Positions 44,026-53,068 of a stretch of 64,000 nucleotides of DNA are shown here, in pieces. Location: positions 863,410 to 927,409 of the forward strand of contig JBGAQH010000002.1 in the NCBI GenBank assembly GCA_044220875.1, given 5' to 3'. Within the stretch, counting starts at the first letter, position 1, and every line of letters starts with the position of its first letter. The notes under the pieces were generated by a model, which did not search any database, had not been told where the DNA came from, and worked only from the letters and a program-made list of their open reading frames with translations. Source of the DNA: JAEUIT01 sp044220875 (GTDB lineage Bacteria; Planctomycetota; Phycisphaerae; Phycisphaerales; SM1A02). Position numbers and translations under genes: made by a program.

Positions 44026-44771
44026 TGCGGACACTCCATGTGGTCGGGCCGGCGCTCCCCACCGAGGAGCGCTTCGGCGACAAGGAGATCGACCGGACCG
44101 TCGATGTCGATAACCGAACCCTGCGGGTTTTCGATTCCCCGACGGTCCTTGCCGAGAAACGCGTGCGGCTCGCCTTCGACGACGGTGAAGAGGCTGTCCC
44201 GGGTCACGGCAATCACCCCCCCGTCGGGCATGTACGCCGGCGGAAGGTCCTGGCGCCGGTAGACCGCGTTGGGCTGCCACGCGGACACCTCGCCCCGCTC
44301 GCCCAGGCGCACCATCCAGTACGGGTGGTACTTCCCCGGTCGCTCGTAGCTCTGCACGCTGTCGGCGCCGGACTCGCGAAGCAGGCGCACGGCGCGATCG
44401 ATCAGGCCCGCGGGCCGGATCGGCACGTTGGCGTAGAGAACGACGACATGCCGCGCCGGACTCCCTAACGCTTCGACCGCGTGGCGCACGGCGCTGTCGA
44501 CCGTCGCCGTGTCGTCGGCGAGGCGCGCGGGCCTGCGCACCACCTCGACGCCCATGGCCCGGGCCGCGTCGGCGATGGCGTCGCCGTCGGTCGAGACGAC
44601 CACGCGGCCGACCGTCGTCGCCGCGAGGGCGTGGTCGATGGTGTGGCAGATCATCGGCCGCCCGCAGAGCGGCTTCGCGTTCTTCCCCGGCACGCCCTTC
44701 GATCCGGCGCGGCCGATGATCACGGCGAGCACCTCGTCGCGCCCGGCGTGGGTGATTGTGGGCGAGGTCAT
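44022..44771 (-). CDS. neuA: CMP-nonulosonate cytidylyltransferase
   Basis: This 249-residue enzyme activates the nonulosonic acid with CTP. The nucleotide-binding 'IIGRAGSKGVPGKN' (about 18-31; the usual form is PARGGSKGIPGKN), 'VVVSTDGDAIADAA' and the C-terminal 'VIDIDGPVDLLVAE' fit the CMP-NeuAc synthetase family. It overlaps the stop of the upstream MAF fusion gene (ATGA) and the start of neuB. Confidence 0.92.
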   Translation of the reverse strand: MTSPTITHAGRDEVLAVIIGRAGSKGVPGKNAKPLCGRPMICHTIDHALAATTVGRVVVSTDGDAIADAARAMGVEVVRRPARLADDTATVDSAVRHAVEALGSPARHVVVLYANVPIRPAGLIDRAVRLLRESGADSVQSYERPGKYHPYWMVRLGERGEVSAWQPNAVYRRQDLPPAYMPDGGVIAVTRDSLFTVVEGEPHAFLGKDRRGIENPQGSVIDIDGPVDLLVAEALLGGERRPDHMECPQ

Positions 44772-47700
44772 GGCGTCCGCAGGCGAAGGGACTCGCAGCC
44801 CTCGCCCTCCTCGCGATGGATCTGGCGGCGGCGCTGGACGAGCGATCGCCAGAGGTCAAGCACGGGAACCTGGTCGATCGAGCCGACGGTCCGCTCGCCG
44901 AAGAGGTCGAGCTCGGAGACCGGCACGGAGCCGTCCGAGAGGACCGTCATGCGTCGGTGCAGCTCGCGGTACGCGACGCGGTTCGGCACGCGGGCGCTGG
45001 CCAGCGGATCGGCGGGGCGATCGTCGGTGGGATCGAAGGGAATCGGCCCCTCGATCAGGGCCGTGCCCAACAGCCTGCTCCAGTGGTCGAAGAAGGGATC
45101 GATGTCCTCGTGGCTCTCGACGCGGCGCTGGATGCGCGGGCACACCCACGGCAGCATGATCGCCTCGCGTCCCTGCGGTCCCGACACGTGGCGGCGTCCG
45201 GCGAGGAGCTGCCCGAGGCGGGCGAGCAGCTCGACGTAGCGATCGACGCCCATGAGCGACCGGTAGGTTTCGGGCGAGACGCCCTGCACGTCGACGCTCA
45301 CCACGTCCGCCGGCGAGGCCAGCAGTCGGTCGATGGCGCTCGGGGGAGCGAGCAGTTCGGTGCGCACGTGCACGCCCCGCACGCCCGCCTCCTTCGCCAT
45401 CCGGATGATCGTGTCGAACTCGGGGTGGTGCAGCGGCTCGCCGACGCCGCCGAGGGTCACGACCGCGTCGCCGCTCTCGGCAAGCTGTGCGAAGAGGCGC
45501 TCGGCCCTGCGCAGCGTCAACGGCAGTCGCTGGATCGATCCCCAGTGGTGGGCGCTCACGGCGCCCGAGGCCTGGCGTCCCGTGCAGAGCTCGAGCTGCA
45601 CGTGCTGCGGCCCGAAGTAGGGCAGCGTGTTGAAGAGCTGGGCCTCGAGCGCGTTCACGACGCTCAAGGCGTCCAGCGGCTCGAGGCGGCCGTGGTTGTC
45701 GGCGTCGTTGATGAGGCCCTCGAGGCCACGGCGCATGCGCATCTTGGTGCGCGGCGTGTCGAAGATCGCCCGCACGAAGCCGCGGCGGATGCGATGGTCG
45801 ATCGGCACGCAGACGTCCAGCGCGATCGGATCGGGCTGCGCCAGATGCGGCTGGTAGACGAGGAGCGAGCCGATCGTCGCCAGTCGCGAGCGGACGCAGA
45901 GCCGATCGACGAGACCGCGGTCGAGGAGCACGCCGCAGAGCCCGGGCGGCGACTGGGTGAAGACGATCGACATCCGCTCCGGCCCCTCGCGGTGGCGCCG
46001 CACGAGAGCGTCGCAGCCCTCCGGACCCTCGACCTGGACGCAGGGCCAGTCGGGGCCGACGAAGACCGCGGCCGTGATGCCCAGCCGCTGCATGACCCTC
46101 GCCGCCGGCTCGGGGGCGATGATCTCGTCGTAGACCGACATGCCGGCGATGCCGCCGCGCCAGGACATGTCCGACCAGAGCCGCGCCGCGGTGATGGCCT
46201 CGCGCTCGGCGCCGAAGACCCGTTCCCCGCAGCGCTCGATCTCGATGGGCAGGCCGATGGTCCGTCGATCGATGATCGGTTCGGGATCGAAGGAGTCGGG
46301 GACCAGCAGGACGATCGCCTCCGCCTCGCGCGACCGGCCGAGCCGCTCGAGCGTGCGCTGCAGGACCGTCTTGCCGCCGAACTCGCTGTCGAGCGAGCGG
46401 GCCGCGCCGGATCCGCCGCGATGGGCGTCGACCGGAACGAGGAACGCCGCCCTGACCCGCACCCGCACCGAAAGCTCGCCCGACTCCGCCTCGTCCAACA
46501 CGTCGTCGGCCCGGCGCTGGGCCGCGCTCTCGTCCACCTCAAGCGTCTCGTTCCCGTCCAGCGTCGCCGCCGCCCGCTCCAGCGACACGGCCAGCTCCTT
46601 CGCGGCGTCGGCGCTCCAGCGCACGTTGGTGAGGTCTCGCTCGAGCTGGGCCTTCTGGAGCTCGAGCGGCGGGAGCGAGCGGGCGAAGTGCAGCTTGCGG
46701 TCCGCCTTCGACCGCTTGAAGACGCCGAGCTGGTTGAACTGCCCGATGATCTCGAAGGAGCCCAGTCGCTGCTCAACGGCGCGGCGCTCGCGCTGGAGCT
46801 TCGGCCAGAGCCGCTCCATGCGCCGCTGGTCGGCCTGGTGCTCGAGCATCTCGCTGAGGATGCCGGCGGTCCGTTCGCTCACCTGCTGGAGCTCGACGAC
46901 CTCGCGGCGCACCTCGCGCACGCGGGCGCCGGCGCCTCGAAGCAGCTCCGCGTTCAGGGTGCGCGGAGGAAGCGGCATCGGCGGGATGGCCTCTGCGGCG
47001 AACCGCTCAAGCGCCTCGGCGAGCGGCATGACCTCGGTCGCGGCCTTGGCCACGCCGCCCTCGGTCGCGTCGATGGTGCGCCGCCCCGCTTCCCGGTCGG
47101 CGGTGAAGAGCATCTCGAACTTGTTGAGGTAGCTCTCCATCTGCGAGTCGGTGTAGATCGACCGGCCGTGGATGTCCTTCACCTTCCGCAGGTGATGGCG
47201 ATGGCGCATGATCCGCTGCCACTCCATCATCTCGACGGTGTTGAAGGGATTGAGCTCCGGCGCCCACACGTCGTCGATCGCCGTGCCTCGGGCGTAGTAG
47301 AGGCCGTCGGTGAAGCCGAGGTCCTGTCCGATGAGCGCCACGGGATCGCAGCCCAGCCATCGCGAGAAGGAGTAGCAGAGGTGGGCGACGGTGTTGCCGG
47401 TCTGCACCCGACCCATCTCCCGCGCGACGGGACCGAGGATGGCCTTGAGGAAGTCGGCGTGGAACACCCTCACGGGACCCGGATAGCTGCGCGGGATGAT
47501 CGGGTTCGCCTGCGGATCGACGATGAGCGTGGTCTCCGCGACGTCCTCGGCGCGGACGCCCTCGTAGAAGCGCCGCGAGATGTGGTGCCAGTCGAGCGCG
47601 CAGACGAAGTGCGGGCGCACGCCCGCGTCCAGCAGCGGCCGGAGCGTGGTCTGCGTGGCGACGATGACGCATCGTTCGCGCACGCCGGGCGCGGCGAGGA

Positions 47701-48484
47701 GATGCATGTTCCGCTTCAGGCTCGGGCCCGCGCTGACCACGATGCCGAGCCGGCCCTTCGCGATCTCGCGGAGTTCGGCACACCCGCTTCCGGCCGCGTA
47801 GTGGGCGATGTTCCCGAGGTAGGCGTTGGCGGTGGCCACGCTCCGCACCAGCGTCGTCGTCATCGAGAGCCGCGCCGCCCGCACGCTCTCGGCCATGCGG
47901 TCGGAGACCCGCTTCGCGGCGTCGGGCATGCGGACCCTGCTCGGCGGATGCTCGACGATCCGGATGCCCTGCACCAACACGACGTCCAAGCCGCCGAAGC
48001 GCCGCGCCCACTCGCCGCGATCCTCGAGGTCGGTGACGAACAGGAGATTGCAGCGGCGGATCCACGCCGAGTGATCGATGCGGGAGAGGACGTCGCGGAG
48101 GAGTCCCAGGTCGGGCTCGTAGACGGCGACGATTCCGGTCTTCTCCATCCGCTCGCCGAGCCGGCGCACGTGGTACCCGAGCCCGAAGCCGACGACGATG
48201 ACCGTGGCGTTGTTGGCGAGGTCGACGTCCTCGACGAGCGCGTCCGCCTCCTCGAGCGGCCGGTGCCGACTGGCCAGCGGGCGCATCGCCTCGCCGACGG
48301 GCGCCTCGCCGGTGACGAGTCCGTCGGCCGCGGGAAAGAACCGGCAGCGGCTCGGCGGTGCGGCGCGAATCAGGTCGGGGAGGGACGGATTCGAGACGGC
48401 GAGCGCGGCGAGGTTGCTCGCGAGGATCTGCTCGCTGGCGGCCGTGGTCGGGGAAACTGGCACGGACTCGGGGGCGTGGGGCAT
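44768..48484 (-). CDS. Fusion: MAF/DUF115 glycosyltransferase-like + nucleotidyltransferase-like + cysteine-poor radical-SAM-like regions
   Basis: The start chosen is the ATG at 48484 ('MPHAPES'), giving 1238 residues; the frame continues 100 codons upstream through Arg/Pro-rich sequence. Residues about 80-500 match the motility-accessory (MAF, DUF115) proteins that put nonulosonic acids on flagellin, with 'GIVVSAGPSLKRN' near 247-259. A helical region (about 510-660) follows. From about 678 an NTP-transferase-like segment appears ('AFLVPVDAHRGGSGAARS'). From about 961 'HVQLELCTGRQASG' and 'LGGVGEPLHHPEF' resemble radical-SAM/SPASM proteins, but the CxxxCxxC cluster is missing. It heads the neuA-neuB-neuC operon. 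Confidence 0.8.
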   Translation of the reverse strand: MPHAPESVPVSPTTAASEQILASNLAALAVSNPSLPDLIRAAPPSRCRFFPAADGLVTGEAPVGEAMRPLASRHRPLEEADALVEDVDLANNATVIVVGFGLGYHVRRLGERMEKTGIVAVYEPDLGLLRDVLSRIDHSAWIRRCNLLFVTDLEDRGEWARRFGGLDVVLVQGIRIVEHPPSRVRMPDAAKRVSDRMAESVRAARLSMTTTLVRSVATANAYLGNIAHYAAGSGCAELREIAKGRLGIVVSAGPSLKRNMHLLAAPGVRERCVIVATQTTLRPLLDAGVRPHFVCALDWHHISRRFYEGVRAEDVAETTLIVDPQANPIIPRSYPGPVRVFHADFLKAILGPVAREMGRVQTGNTVAHLCYSFSRWLGCDPVALIGQDLGFTDGLYYARGTAIDDVWAPELNPFNTVEMMEWQRIMRHRHHLRKVKDIHGRSIYTDSQMESYLNKFEMLFTADREAGRRTIDATEGGVAKAATEVMPLAEALERFAAEAIPPMPLPPRTLNAELLRGAGARVREVRREVVELQQVSERTAGILSEMLEHQADQRRMERLWPKLQRERRAVEQRLGSFEIIGQFNQLGVFKRSKADRKLHFARSLPPLELQKAQLERDLTNVRWSADAAKELAVSLERAAATLDGNETLEVDESAAQRRADDVLDEAESGELSVRVRVRAAFLVPVDAHRGGSGAARSLDSEFGGKTVLQRTLERLGRSREAEAIVLLVPDSFDPEPIIDRRTIGLPIEIERCGERVFGAEREAITAARLWSDMSWRGGIAGMSVYDEIIAPEPAARVMQRLGITAAVFVGPDWPCVQVEGPEGCDALVRRHREGPERMSIVFTQSPPGLCGVLLDRGLVDRLCVRSRLATIGSLLVYQPHLAQPDPIALDVCVPIDHRIRRGFVRAIFDTPRTKMRMRRGLEGLINDADNHGRLEPLDALSVVNALEAQLFNTLPYFGPQHVQLELCTGRQASGAVSAHHWGSIQRLPLTLRRAERLFAQLAESGDAVVTLGGVGEPLHHPEFDTIIRMAKEAGVRGVHVRTELLAPPSAIDRLLASPADVVSVDVQGVSPETYRSLMGVDRYVELLARLGQLLAGRRHVSGPQGREAIMLPWVCPRIQRRVESHEDIDPFFDHWSRLLGTALIEGPIPFDPTDDRPADPLASARVPNRVAYRELHRRMTVLSDGSVPVSELDLFGERTVGSIDQVPVLDLWRSLVQRRRQIHREEGEGCESLRLRTP

Positions 48485-48722
48485 GTCGGAGGCTGACGCA
48501 TCGCCCGGACTCCGGGAACGGGGTCGAATCGCGGGCTCGAGGCGCGGTCGGGATGACTTCGATGTATCGGCCCCGCAGGAACCTTCCCTGCAGATCTGCG
48601 GATGGAGTCCGGGGCGTTCGCCGCACGGTGGAAGGGACGGCCTCCGCGGACAATCGGTGCCTCGCGCTGGCGTTGGAGATCCCTCTCCCCTCCGCCCCCC
48701 ACTCCTCGGGCGACTCCGCCGC

Positions 48723-49361
48723 ATGACAACCCAACACCTGCCCGTCCCGTTCGCGCCCGACGTCCATCCGACGCTCGCGGGCATGCTGACCCATTACCTG
48801 TTCGAGAACCCCTGGCCACTGGCCGTGCTGTGCGTGATCGCGGGAGTGGTGCTCGGCCGCAGGGCCCTCGCCGAGGGGGAACGGGCGTCGGGACGCGCCG
48901 CCCTCGCCGCCTTCGCCGGCTCGGCTTTGGCGCTGGCGCTCGGCTTCCTGATCACGACCAACGGCGAACGTGCCAGCGCCGTCGTGCGCGAGCTGATGGC
49001 AAGGGCCGAGGCCGGAAACACCGCGGGCATGCTCGAGCTCCTGACGCCGGGTTGCGTCCTCCACTACGGCGCCCCCGAGAATCCCGGCGTGCCGCGGGAG
49101 ATGTGGGAGCCGGCGATCGGTCTGCTGAAGGGCCGCTACACGATCGAGCGGAACACCATCACCCGCCTCGAGGCCGAGAGCGCCGGACGGGCGTCGGCCA
49201 CGGTCGAGTTGGCCTGCGTGACGAGCGTGAGTCTCGCCCCATATCCGACGCCCAACGCCTGGTGGCTGAAGGTCGCTGAGCAGTCGGACGGCTCGTGGAG
49301 GATCGAGCGCATCGCGGCGCGGCGAATCGGCAGCGAGACGCCGACGCCAGGGACCTTCTGA
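48723..49361 (+). CDS. Membrane protein with possible NTF2/SnoaL-like domain
   Basis: The start chosen is the ATG at 48723, giving 212 residues. Two hydrophobic segments (about 28-44 and 61-79) are followed by a soluble domain from 'ASAVVRELMARAEAGNTAGM' to 'WWLKVAEQSDGSWRIERI'. That pattern of a helical start and a long final strand is reminiscent of NTF2-like folds, though this is only an impression. It is divergent from the MAF fusion gene across 238 bases in which I see nothing definite. Confidence 0.7.
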   Translation: MTTQHLPVPFAPDVHPTLAGMLTHYLFENPWPLAVLCVIAGVVLGRRALAEGERASGRAALAAFAGSALALALGFLITTNGERASAVVRELMARAEAGNTAGMLELLTPGCVLHYGAPENPGVPREMWEPAIGLLKGRYTIERNTITRLEAESAGRASATVELACVTSVSLAPYPTPNAWWLKVAEQSDGSWRIERIAARRIGSETPTPGTF

Positions 49362-49390
49362 AGCGAGATCCGCCGCGCGGGCCCCCGCGG

Positions 49391-52168
49391 CTACTCCTGC
49401 GGCGAGGCGTCGGCCTGCGTCGACTCGTAGAGCCGCGGCAGCAGCGGCGGGATGGCGATCTGCTCCGTGAGCCGTCGCTCGCCGTCCATTTCGCTCACGC
49501 CCGCGATGAGCGAGACGCCCGAGAGGCGCCGCGCACCGTCGGAGAAGGGGAAGACGCGCATCGCGGTCTCGCCCGGGCCGAGCTTGAGGATCGGTCGCCG
49601 GGTCTGCGTGTAGTCGCGGGCGAGCGCGAAGGCCTCGAGGTCAAGCGAGGCCGTTCCGCGGTTGGTGACCGATACGGTGACGACGACGTCGATGCGCCCC
49701 GTCTCGACCGACCGGGCGAAGCGCCACGAGGAGCGGACGTCGACGTCGCTCCAGTCGACCTTCATCCGCAGCGGGACGCTCGTCGTGTAGTTCTCTCCAG
49801 CGACCCACTCGAGCTTCGCGAGGAGCTCGTGGTCGCCGGCCGTCGTCGACCGCGGCAGGGCGATCGAAAGGGGAATCCGGCCCTCGCCTCCCGGCGGAAT
49901 CGAGAATTGCTGCTGCCGCGGCGCGATGTCCCAGTTGGGCTGGTCGGCGATCGAGAGCGTTCCGCTCATCGAGACCGGGAAGGTGTTCCTGATGACGACA
50001 ACCGCATTCTGCGGCGAGCGGCGGCTCTCGAGCGTGTGCGGCTCGAGGTGGGCCGTCGCGAGCAGCTTCATGAGCGGGAAGTCCACGCCCTCGACCACCT
50101 GCGGCGTCGGGGAGACCGCGATCACGTGGCCGCCCGGCCCGGGAGACAGCGTCGTGCGGCGGCCGAACGGATCGCTCGCGGTGACCGGCCCGTTCGAGAG
50201 GAGCATCGTCAGCGGCGTGGTCGCGCCCTGGGCGTCGTCGCTCCAGAGGATGACCGCGGGCGAGGTACCCTCGGCGAGCCAGCCGTGCAGGCCGGGCGGC
50301 AGGACGAGCTCTCCCGCGAAGGTGCGGCCGGAGAGGGCCCGGCCGATCTCGCGCCAGGCGATGGACTCGCCGCGGAGCGAGGGGGGCCGCGAGTCGGCGA
50401 CGTTCGCGGGCTTCCACGCGAGGTCGATGGCCATCGTCCGCACGCCGATCCGCCACGCGTGCAGTGCGCGAAGTGTTAGGTCGTCGATCCGGACCCGGTC
50501 GGTGATCGACTCGGGGGCGAGCTCGAAGGCAACGACCGTCTCGGCGTCGCGCCACTGCTCGACGTAGCTGGCCATGTCGGCGGGTCGCGCGGACCAGGGA
50601 ATGCGCACGTGCCGGGCGATCCCGGGCGGCGGCGGCGCGTCGTCGCGGTCCGCCTCGGCGGGGGCGAGCAGGACCGGTCCCGCGACGCGCTCGTCGAGCA
50701 TCGAGCGGATGCGCACCGCCTGGTCGCGGTCGAGCGGCCGCTGGACGGCCTCGCCGCGCACGTCGCCGATCTGCCAGCGTTCGACGTGCTGGCCGAAGGC
50801 GAGCAGCCACGGCTCGAGGTTTGCCCGCGAGACGGCGTCGTCGGCGCCGAAGTACGCGAGCGCCTGCCATCGGTCGAGGTGCCGCGGCGCGGCGAGCGCC
50901 GGCGGGACGCTGGTGATGGCAAGCATGGGCTCGACGCGGCGGTCGAGCAGCGAGTCGAGGAATTCGCGCATCGCCGCGATGCGGGAGTCGATCCTGGCGA
51001 CGTCGAAGTCGTTCGGCCACGCCGGCACGATCACGAAGTCCGGGTCGAGCTCGCGGGCGATCGTGCGGAGGAGGGGCAGCTCGGCGTCCTGGACCGGCGG
51101 CAGCAGGACCCCGAATCGGGGCACGGTGCCGCGGGCCCGGTCGTCGCGGCCTCCGTCGAGGACGGCGATGTCGATCGTGCGCCGCGCGAGCACGATTCCG
51201 TCGGCCGCGACCGCCAGCGAGGCGGTGTAGGCGCCGGGCTCGACGGGAGGCAGCGGGACCTTCACGAGGGCGCCCGCGCCGGGCAGCGGCATGCGCGCGG
51301 AGTGCACCACCGCGCCGTCGATGTCGCGCAACACGATGTCGGCGGTGAGCTCGTCGCTCACCAGATCTCGAAGCTCGATCTCGATCTCGCGCGGACCGTC
51401 GCCGGCGAAGACCTGCGCGGCGTTGGTGCTTCCGAATCGGATCGACGGGATCTGCCAGATCTCGAGGTCATCGAACCATGCCGAGCCGGTGATGTCGTCG
51501 GTCAGGCGATGTTCCGTGGCGGACTGCGGGGTCGAGGGCTGCGTGAGCTCAAGCTCGATCGACATGTCCGACGCGTATGCGGGCACCTCGGGAAGGTCGA
51601 TCCTGACCTGCGTCCATTCGCCCTCGCTCCGCAGCGGCGTCGTCTCGTACTCGTCGCCGGTCGCGCGGCCGTCGCGGTCATGCAGGCGGGCGATCATGCG
51701 CAGCGTCGCGTGCTGGAGCCCCTCGCTCCGCACCCACACGGACATCCGGTACCGGCTTCCGGGGAAGATGCGGATGATGCCCGGCGGCAGCGCCGTCGAC
51801 ATCGAACCGCCGACGACCTTGTACTGCAGCGACCACTTCCCCTCGCGGGCGACGCTGTCGGAGAGGGAGATCGTCCCGAAGTCGGGGAAGCCCGGGCGCC
51901 CGCTTGCGGTGGTCAGCAGGCGATACCAGTCGCGCGGCATCTCCGTCGGGAAGCGCTCGGGATCCTCGAAGTCGAATTGCCGCACGAGTCGCCGAAGCGA
52001 GGAGAGGTCCGCGGGTCGCGGACCGCTCGGCTTGTCGCGGCCGGGCAGGACGAGCGACGATCCGGGCGGGCGCTTGGGCGGCGGTTCGCCCGGCGGCGCG
52101 GGACCGAGGGCCATGGCGGTGAGGCCGGTCAGGCCGAGGGTGAGAAGACTCGCGAGGGGTGCGCGCAC
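49391..52168 (-). CDS. Large exported protein of unknown function
   Basis: This 925-residue protein starts at a GTG (52168) with a signal peptide (about 1-22). A beta-rich N-terminal part (about 60-240: 'FDFEDPERFPTEMPRDWYRL', 'EGKWSLQYKVVGG', 'WFDDLEIWQ') looks like a carbohydrate-binding or jelly-roll domain. The middle has a TIM-barrel-like rhythm ('PRFGVLLPPVQDAELPLLRT', 'DFVIVPAWPNDFDV') and the end is Ig-like. A glycoside-hydrolase relative or surface structural protein is possible; no catalytic residues can be named. On the minus strand, GATAAC ends 8 bases before the GTG. Confidence 0.75.
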   Translation of the reverse strand: MRAPLASLLTLGLTGLTAMALGPAPPGEPPPKRPPGSSLVLPGRDKPSGPRPADLSSLRRLVRQFDFEDPERFPTEMPRDWYRLLTTASGRPGFPDFGTISLSDSVAREGKWSLQYKVVGGSMSTALPPGIIRIFPGSRYRMSVWVRSEGLQHATLRMIARLHDRDGRATGDEYETTPLRSEGEWTQVRIDLPEVPAYASDMSIELELTQPSTPQSATEHRLTDDITGSAWFDDLEIWQIPSIRFGSTNAAQVFAGDGPREIEIELRDLVSDELTADIVLRDIDGAVVHSARMPLPGAGALVKVPLPPVEPGAYTASLAVAADGIVLARRTIDIAVLDGGRDDRARGTVPRFGVLLPPVQDAELPLLRTIARELDPDFVIVPAWPNDFDVARIDSRIAAMREFLDSLLDRRVEPMLAITSVPPALAAPRHLDRWQALAYFGADDAVSRANLEPWLLAFGQHVERWQIGDVRGEAVQRPLDRDQAVRIRSMLDERVAGPVLLAPAEADRDDAPPPPGIARHVRIPWSARPADMASYVEQWRDAETVVAFELAPESITDRVRIDDLTLRALHAWRIGVRTMAIDLAWKPANVADSRPPSLRGESIAWREIGRALSGRTFAGELVLPPGLHGWLAEGTSPAVILWSDDAQGATTPLTMLLSNGPVTASDPFGRRTTLSPGPGGHVIAVSPTPQVVEGVDFPLMKLLATAHLEPHTLESRRSPQNAVVVIRNTFPVSMSGTLSIADQPNWDIAPRQQQFSIPPGGEGRIPLSIALPRSTTAGDHELLAKLEWVAGENYTTSVPLRMKVDWSDVDVRSSWRFARSVETGRIDVVVTVSVTNRGTASLDLEAFALARDYTQTRRPILKLGPGETAMRVFPFSDGARRLSGVSLIAGVSEMDGERRLTEQIAIPPLLPRLYESTQADASPQE

Positions 52169-52300
52169 GACGATCGGTTATCGACCGGAGACGCCCCGAT
52201 CCGCAGCGAGATTGGGAGACCGAGTTTGCGAACCGACGATCGAGCAAGCCGATAACCCATGGCTGGTGAGCGCTTCGCGGTCCGTTGCGTTGAGGTCGAC

Positions 52301-53056
52301 ATGAGCAGCCTGGTCCATTCCATCGTGCGAAGCGCGTCCTTCGCCATCGCGATCAGCGTCGTGTCGCTCGGAGCCCTGTGGGTCTGGAGCGCCAACCGCG
52401 AGGCCCGCCTGCGCGACGAGCTGCATCGGATCGAGGCGAAGATGGCGGCCGAGATCGCGGCCCGCGACCAGATGATCGGGCGGCTGAGCCGGACCTTCCG
52501 CAAGGCGCGGCTCGAGATCCTCGGCCAGCGCGTCGGGCCGGAGGGCTTCGAGAGTCCCCGCGACGGCGATCGCATCCTCTCGACCGACGTCCGATTCATC
52601 GAGCTGGGCGACGACGGGCGCGAGCTCGGCCGGCGCGAGTACACGGTGCCCGGCGACGTGATCTTCATCGACGCATGGACGGCGCGCTTCCCCAAGGAGG
52701 CGGTCGCCGAAGGCAACCCGCTCCGCGACCGGACGGTCGTCCTCTTCCGTCGCATCTACTCCGAGCAGCTTCCGCCGGCGCAGGGCTTCGCGATCGACAC
52801 CCCCGGCGCGATTCCCTGCGGCTACGCCGGCTCCGAGCGGATGCGGCTCGAACAGGCGGTCTGGCAGGGCTTCTGGAAGATCGCCTCCGATCCCGATTCG
52901 GCAAAGCGCCACGGCATCGCGGTCGCGCAGGGCGAGGCGGTCTACAAGCCGGTGCGACAGGGCGAGGTCTACGAGGTCTGCGTCGATGCCGCCGCGGGCC
53001 TCTCACTCGTGCCGCTGGGCATCGCGCGCTCGGCCGATGCCGCCGCGGACCGCTGA
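52301..53056 (+). CDS. Membrane-anchored protein of unknown function
   Basis: An ATG at 52259 would give 265 residues, but the ATG at 52301 ('MSSLVHSIVRSASFAIAIS') places the membrane segment near the N-terminus and is preferred (251 residues). After one membrane helix and a short coiled-coil-like stretch (about 35-65) comes a soluble domain with 'DVRFIELGDDGRELGRREYT' and 'AIPCGYAGSERM'. No family is recognised. It lies 12 bases before the threonine aldolase gene. Confidence 0.7.
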   Translation: MSSLVHSIVRSASFAIAISVVSLGALWVWSANREARLRDELHRIEAKMAAEIAARDQMIGRLSRTFRKARLEILGQRVGPEGFESPRDGDRILSTDVRFIELGDDGRELGRREYTVPGDVIFIDAWTARFPKEAVAEGNPLRDRTVVLFRRIYSEQLPPAQGFAIDTPGAIPCGYAGSERMRLEQAVWQGFWKIASDPDSAKRHGIAVAQGEAVYKPVRQGEVYEVCVDAAAGLSLVPLGIARSADAAADR

Positions 53057-53062
53057 TACGCT
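53057..53062 (+). promoter_or_regulatory. -10-like hexamer for the threonine aldolase gene (leaderless)
   Basis: TACGCT directly follows the upstream stop codon and ends exactly 6 bases before the GTG start at 53069 (spacer GCCCGC). Confidence 0.45.
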
Positions 53063-53068
53063 GCCCGC

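Noticed and set aside
44756..48496. 1246-codon open frame on the plus strand opposite the MAF fusion gene
   Set aside because: It mirrors the real gene in a high-GC sequence, has no start signal or domain, and its Arg/Leu/Asp-rich composition is typical of antisense frames.
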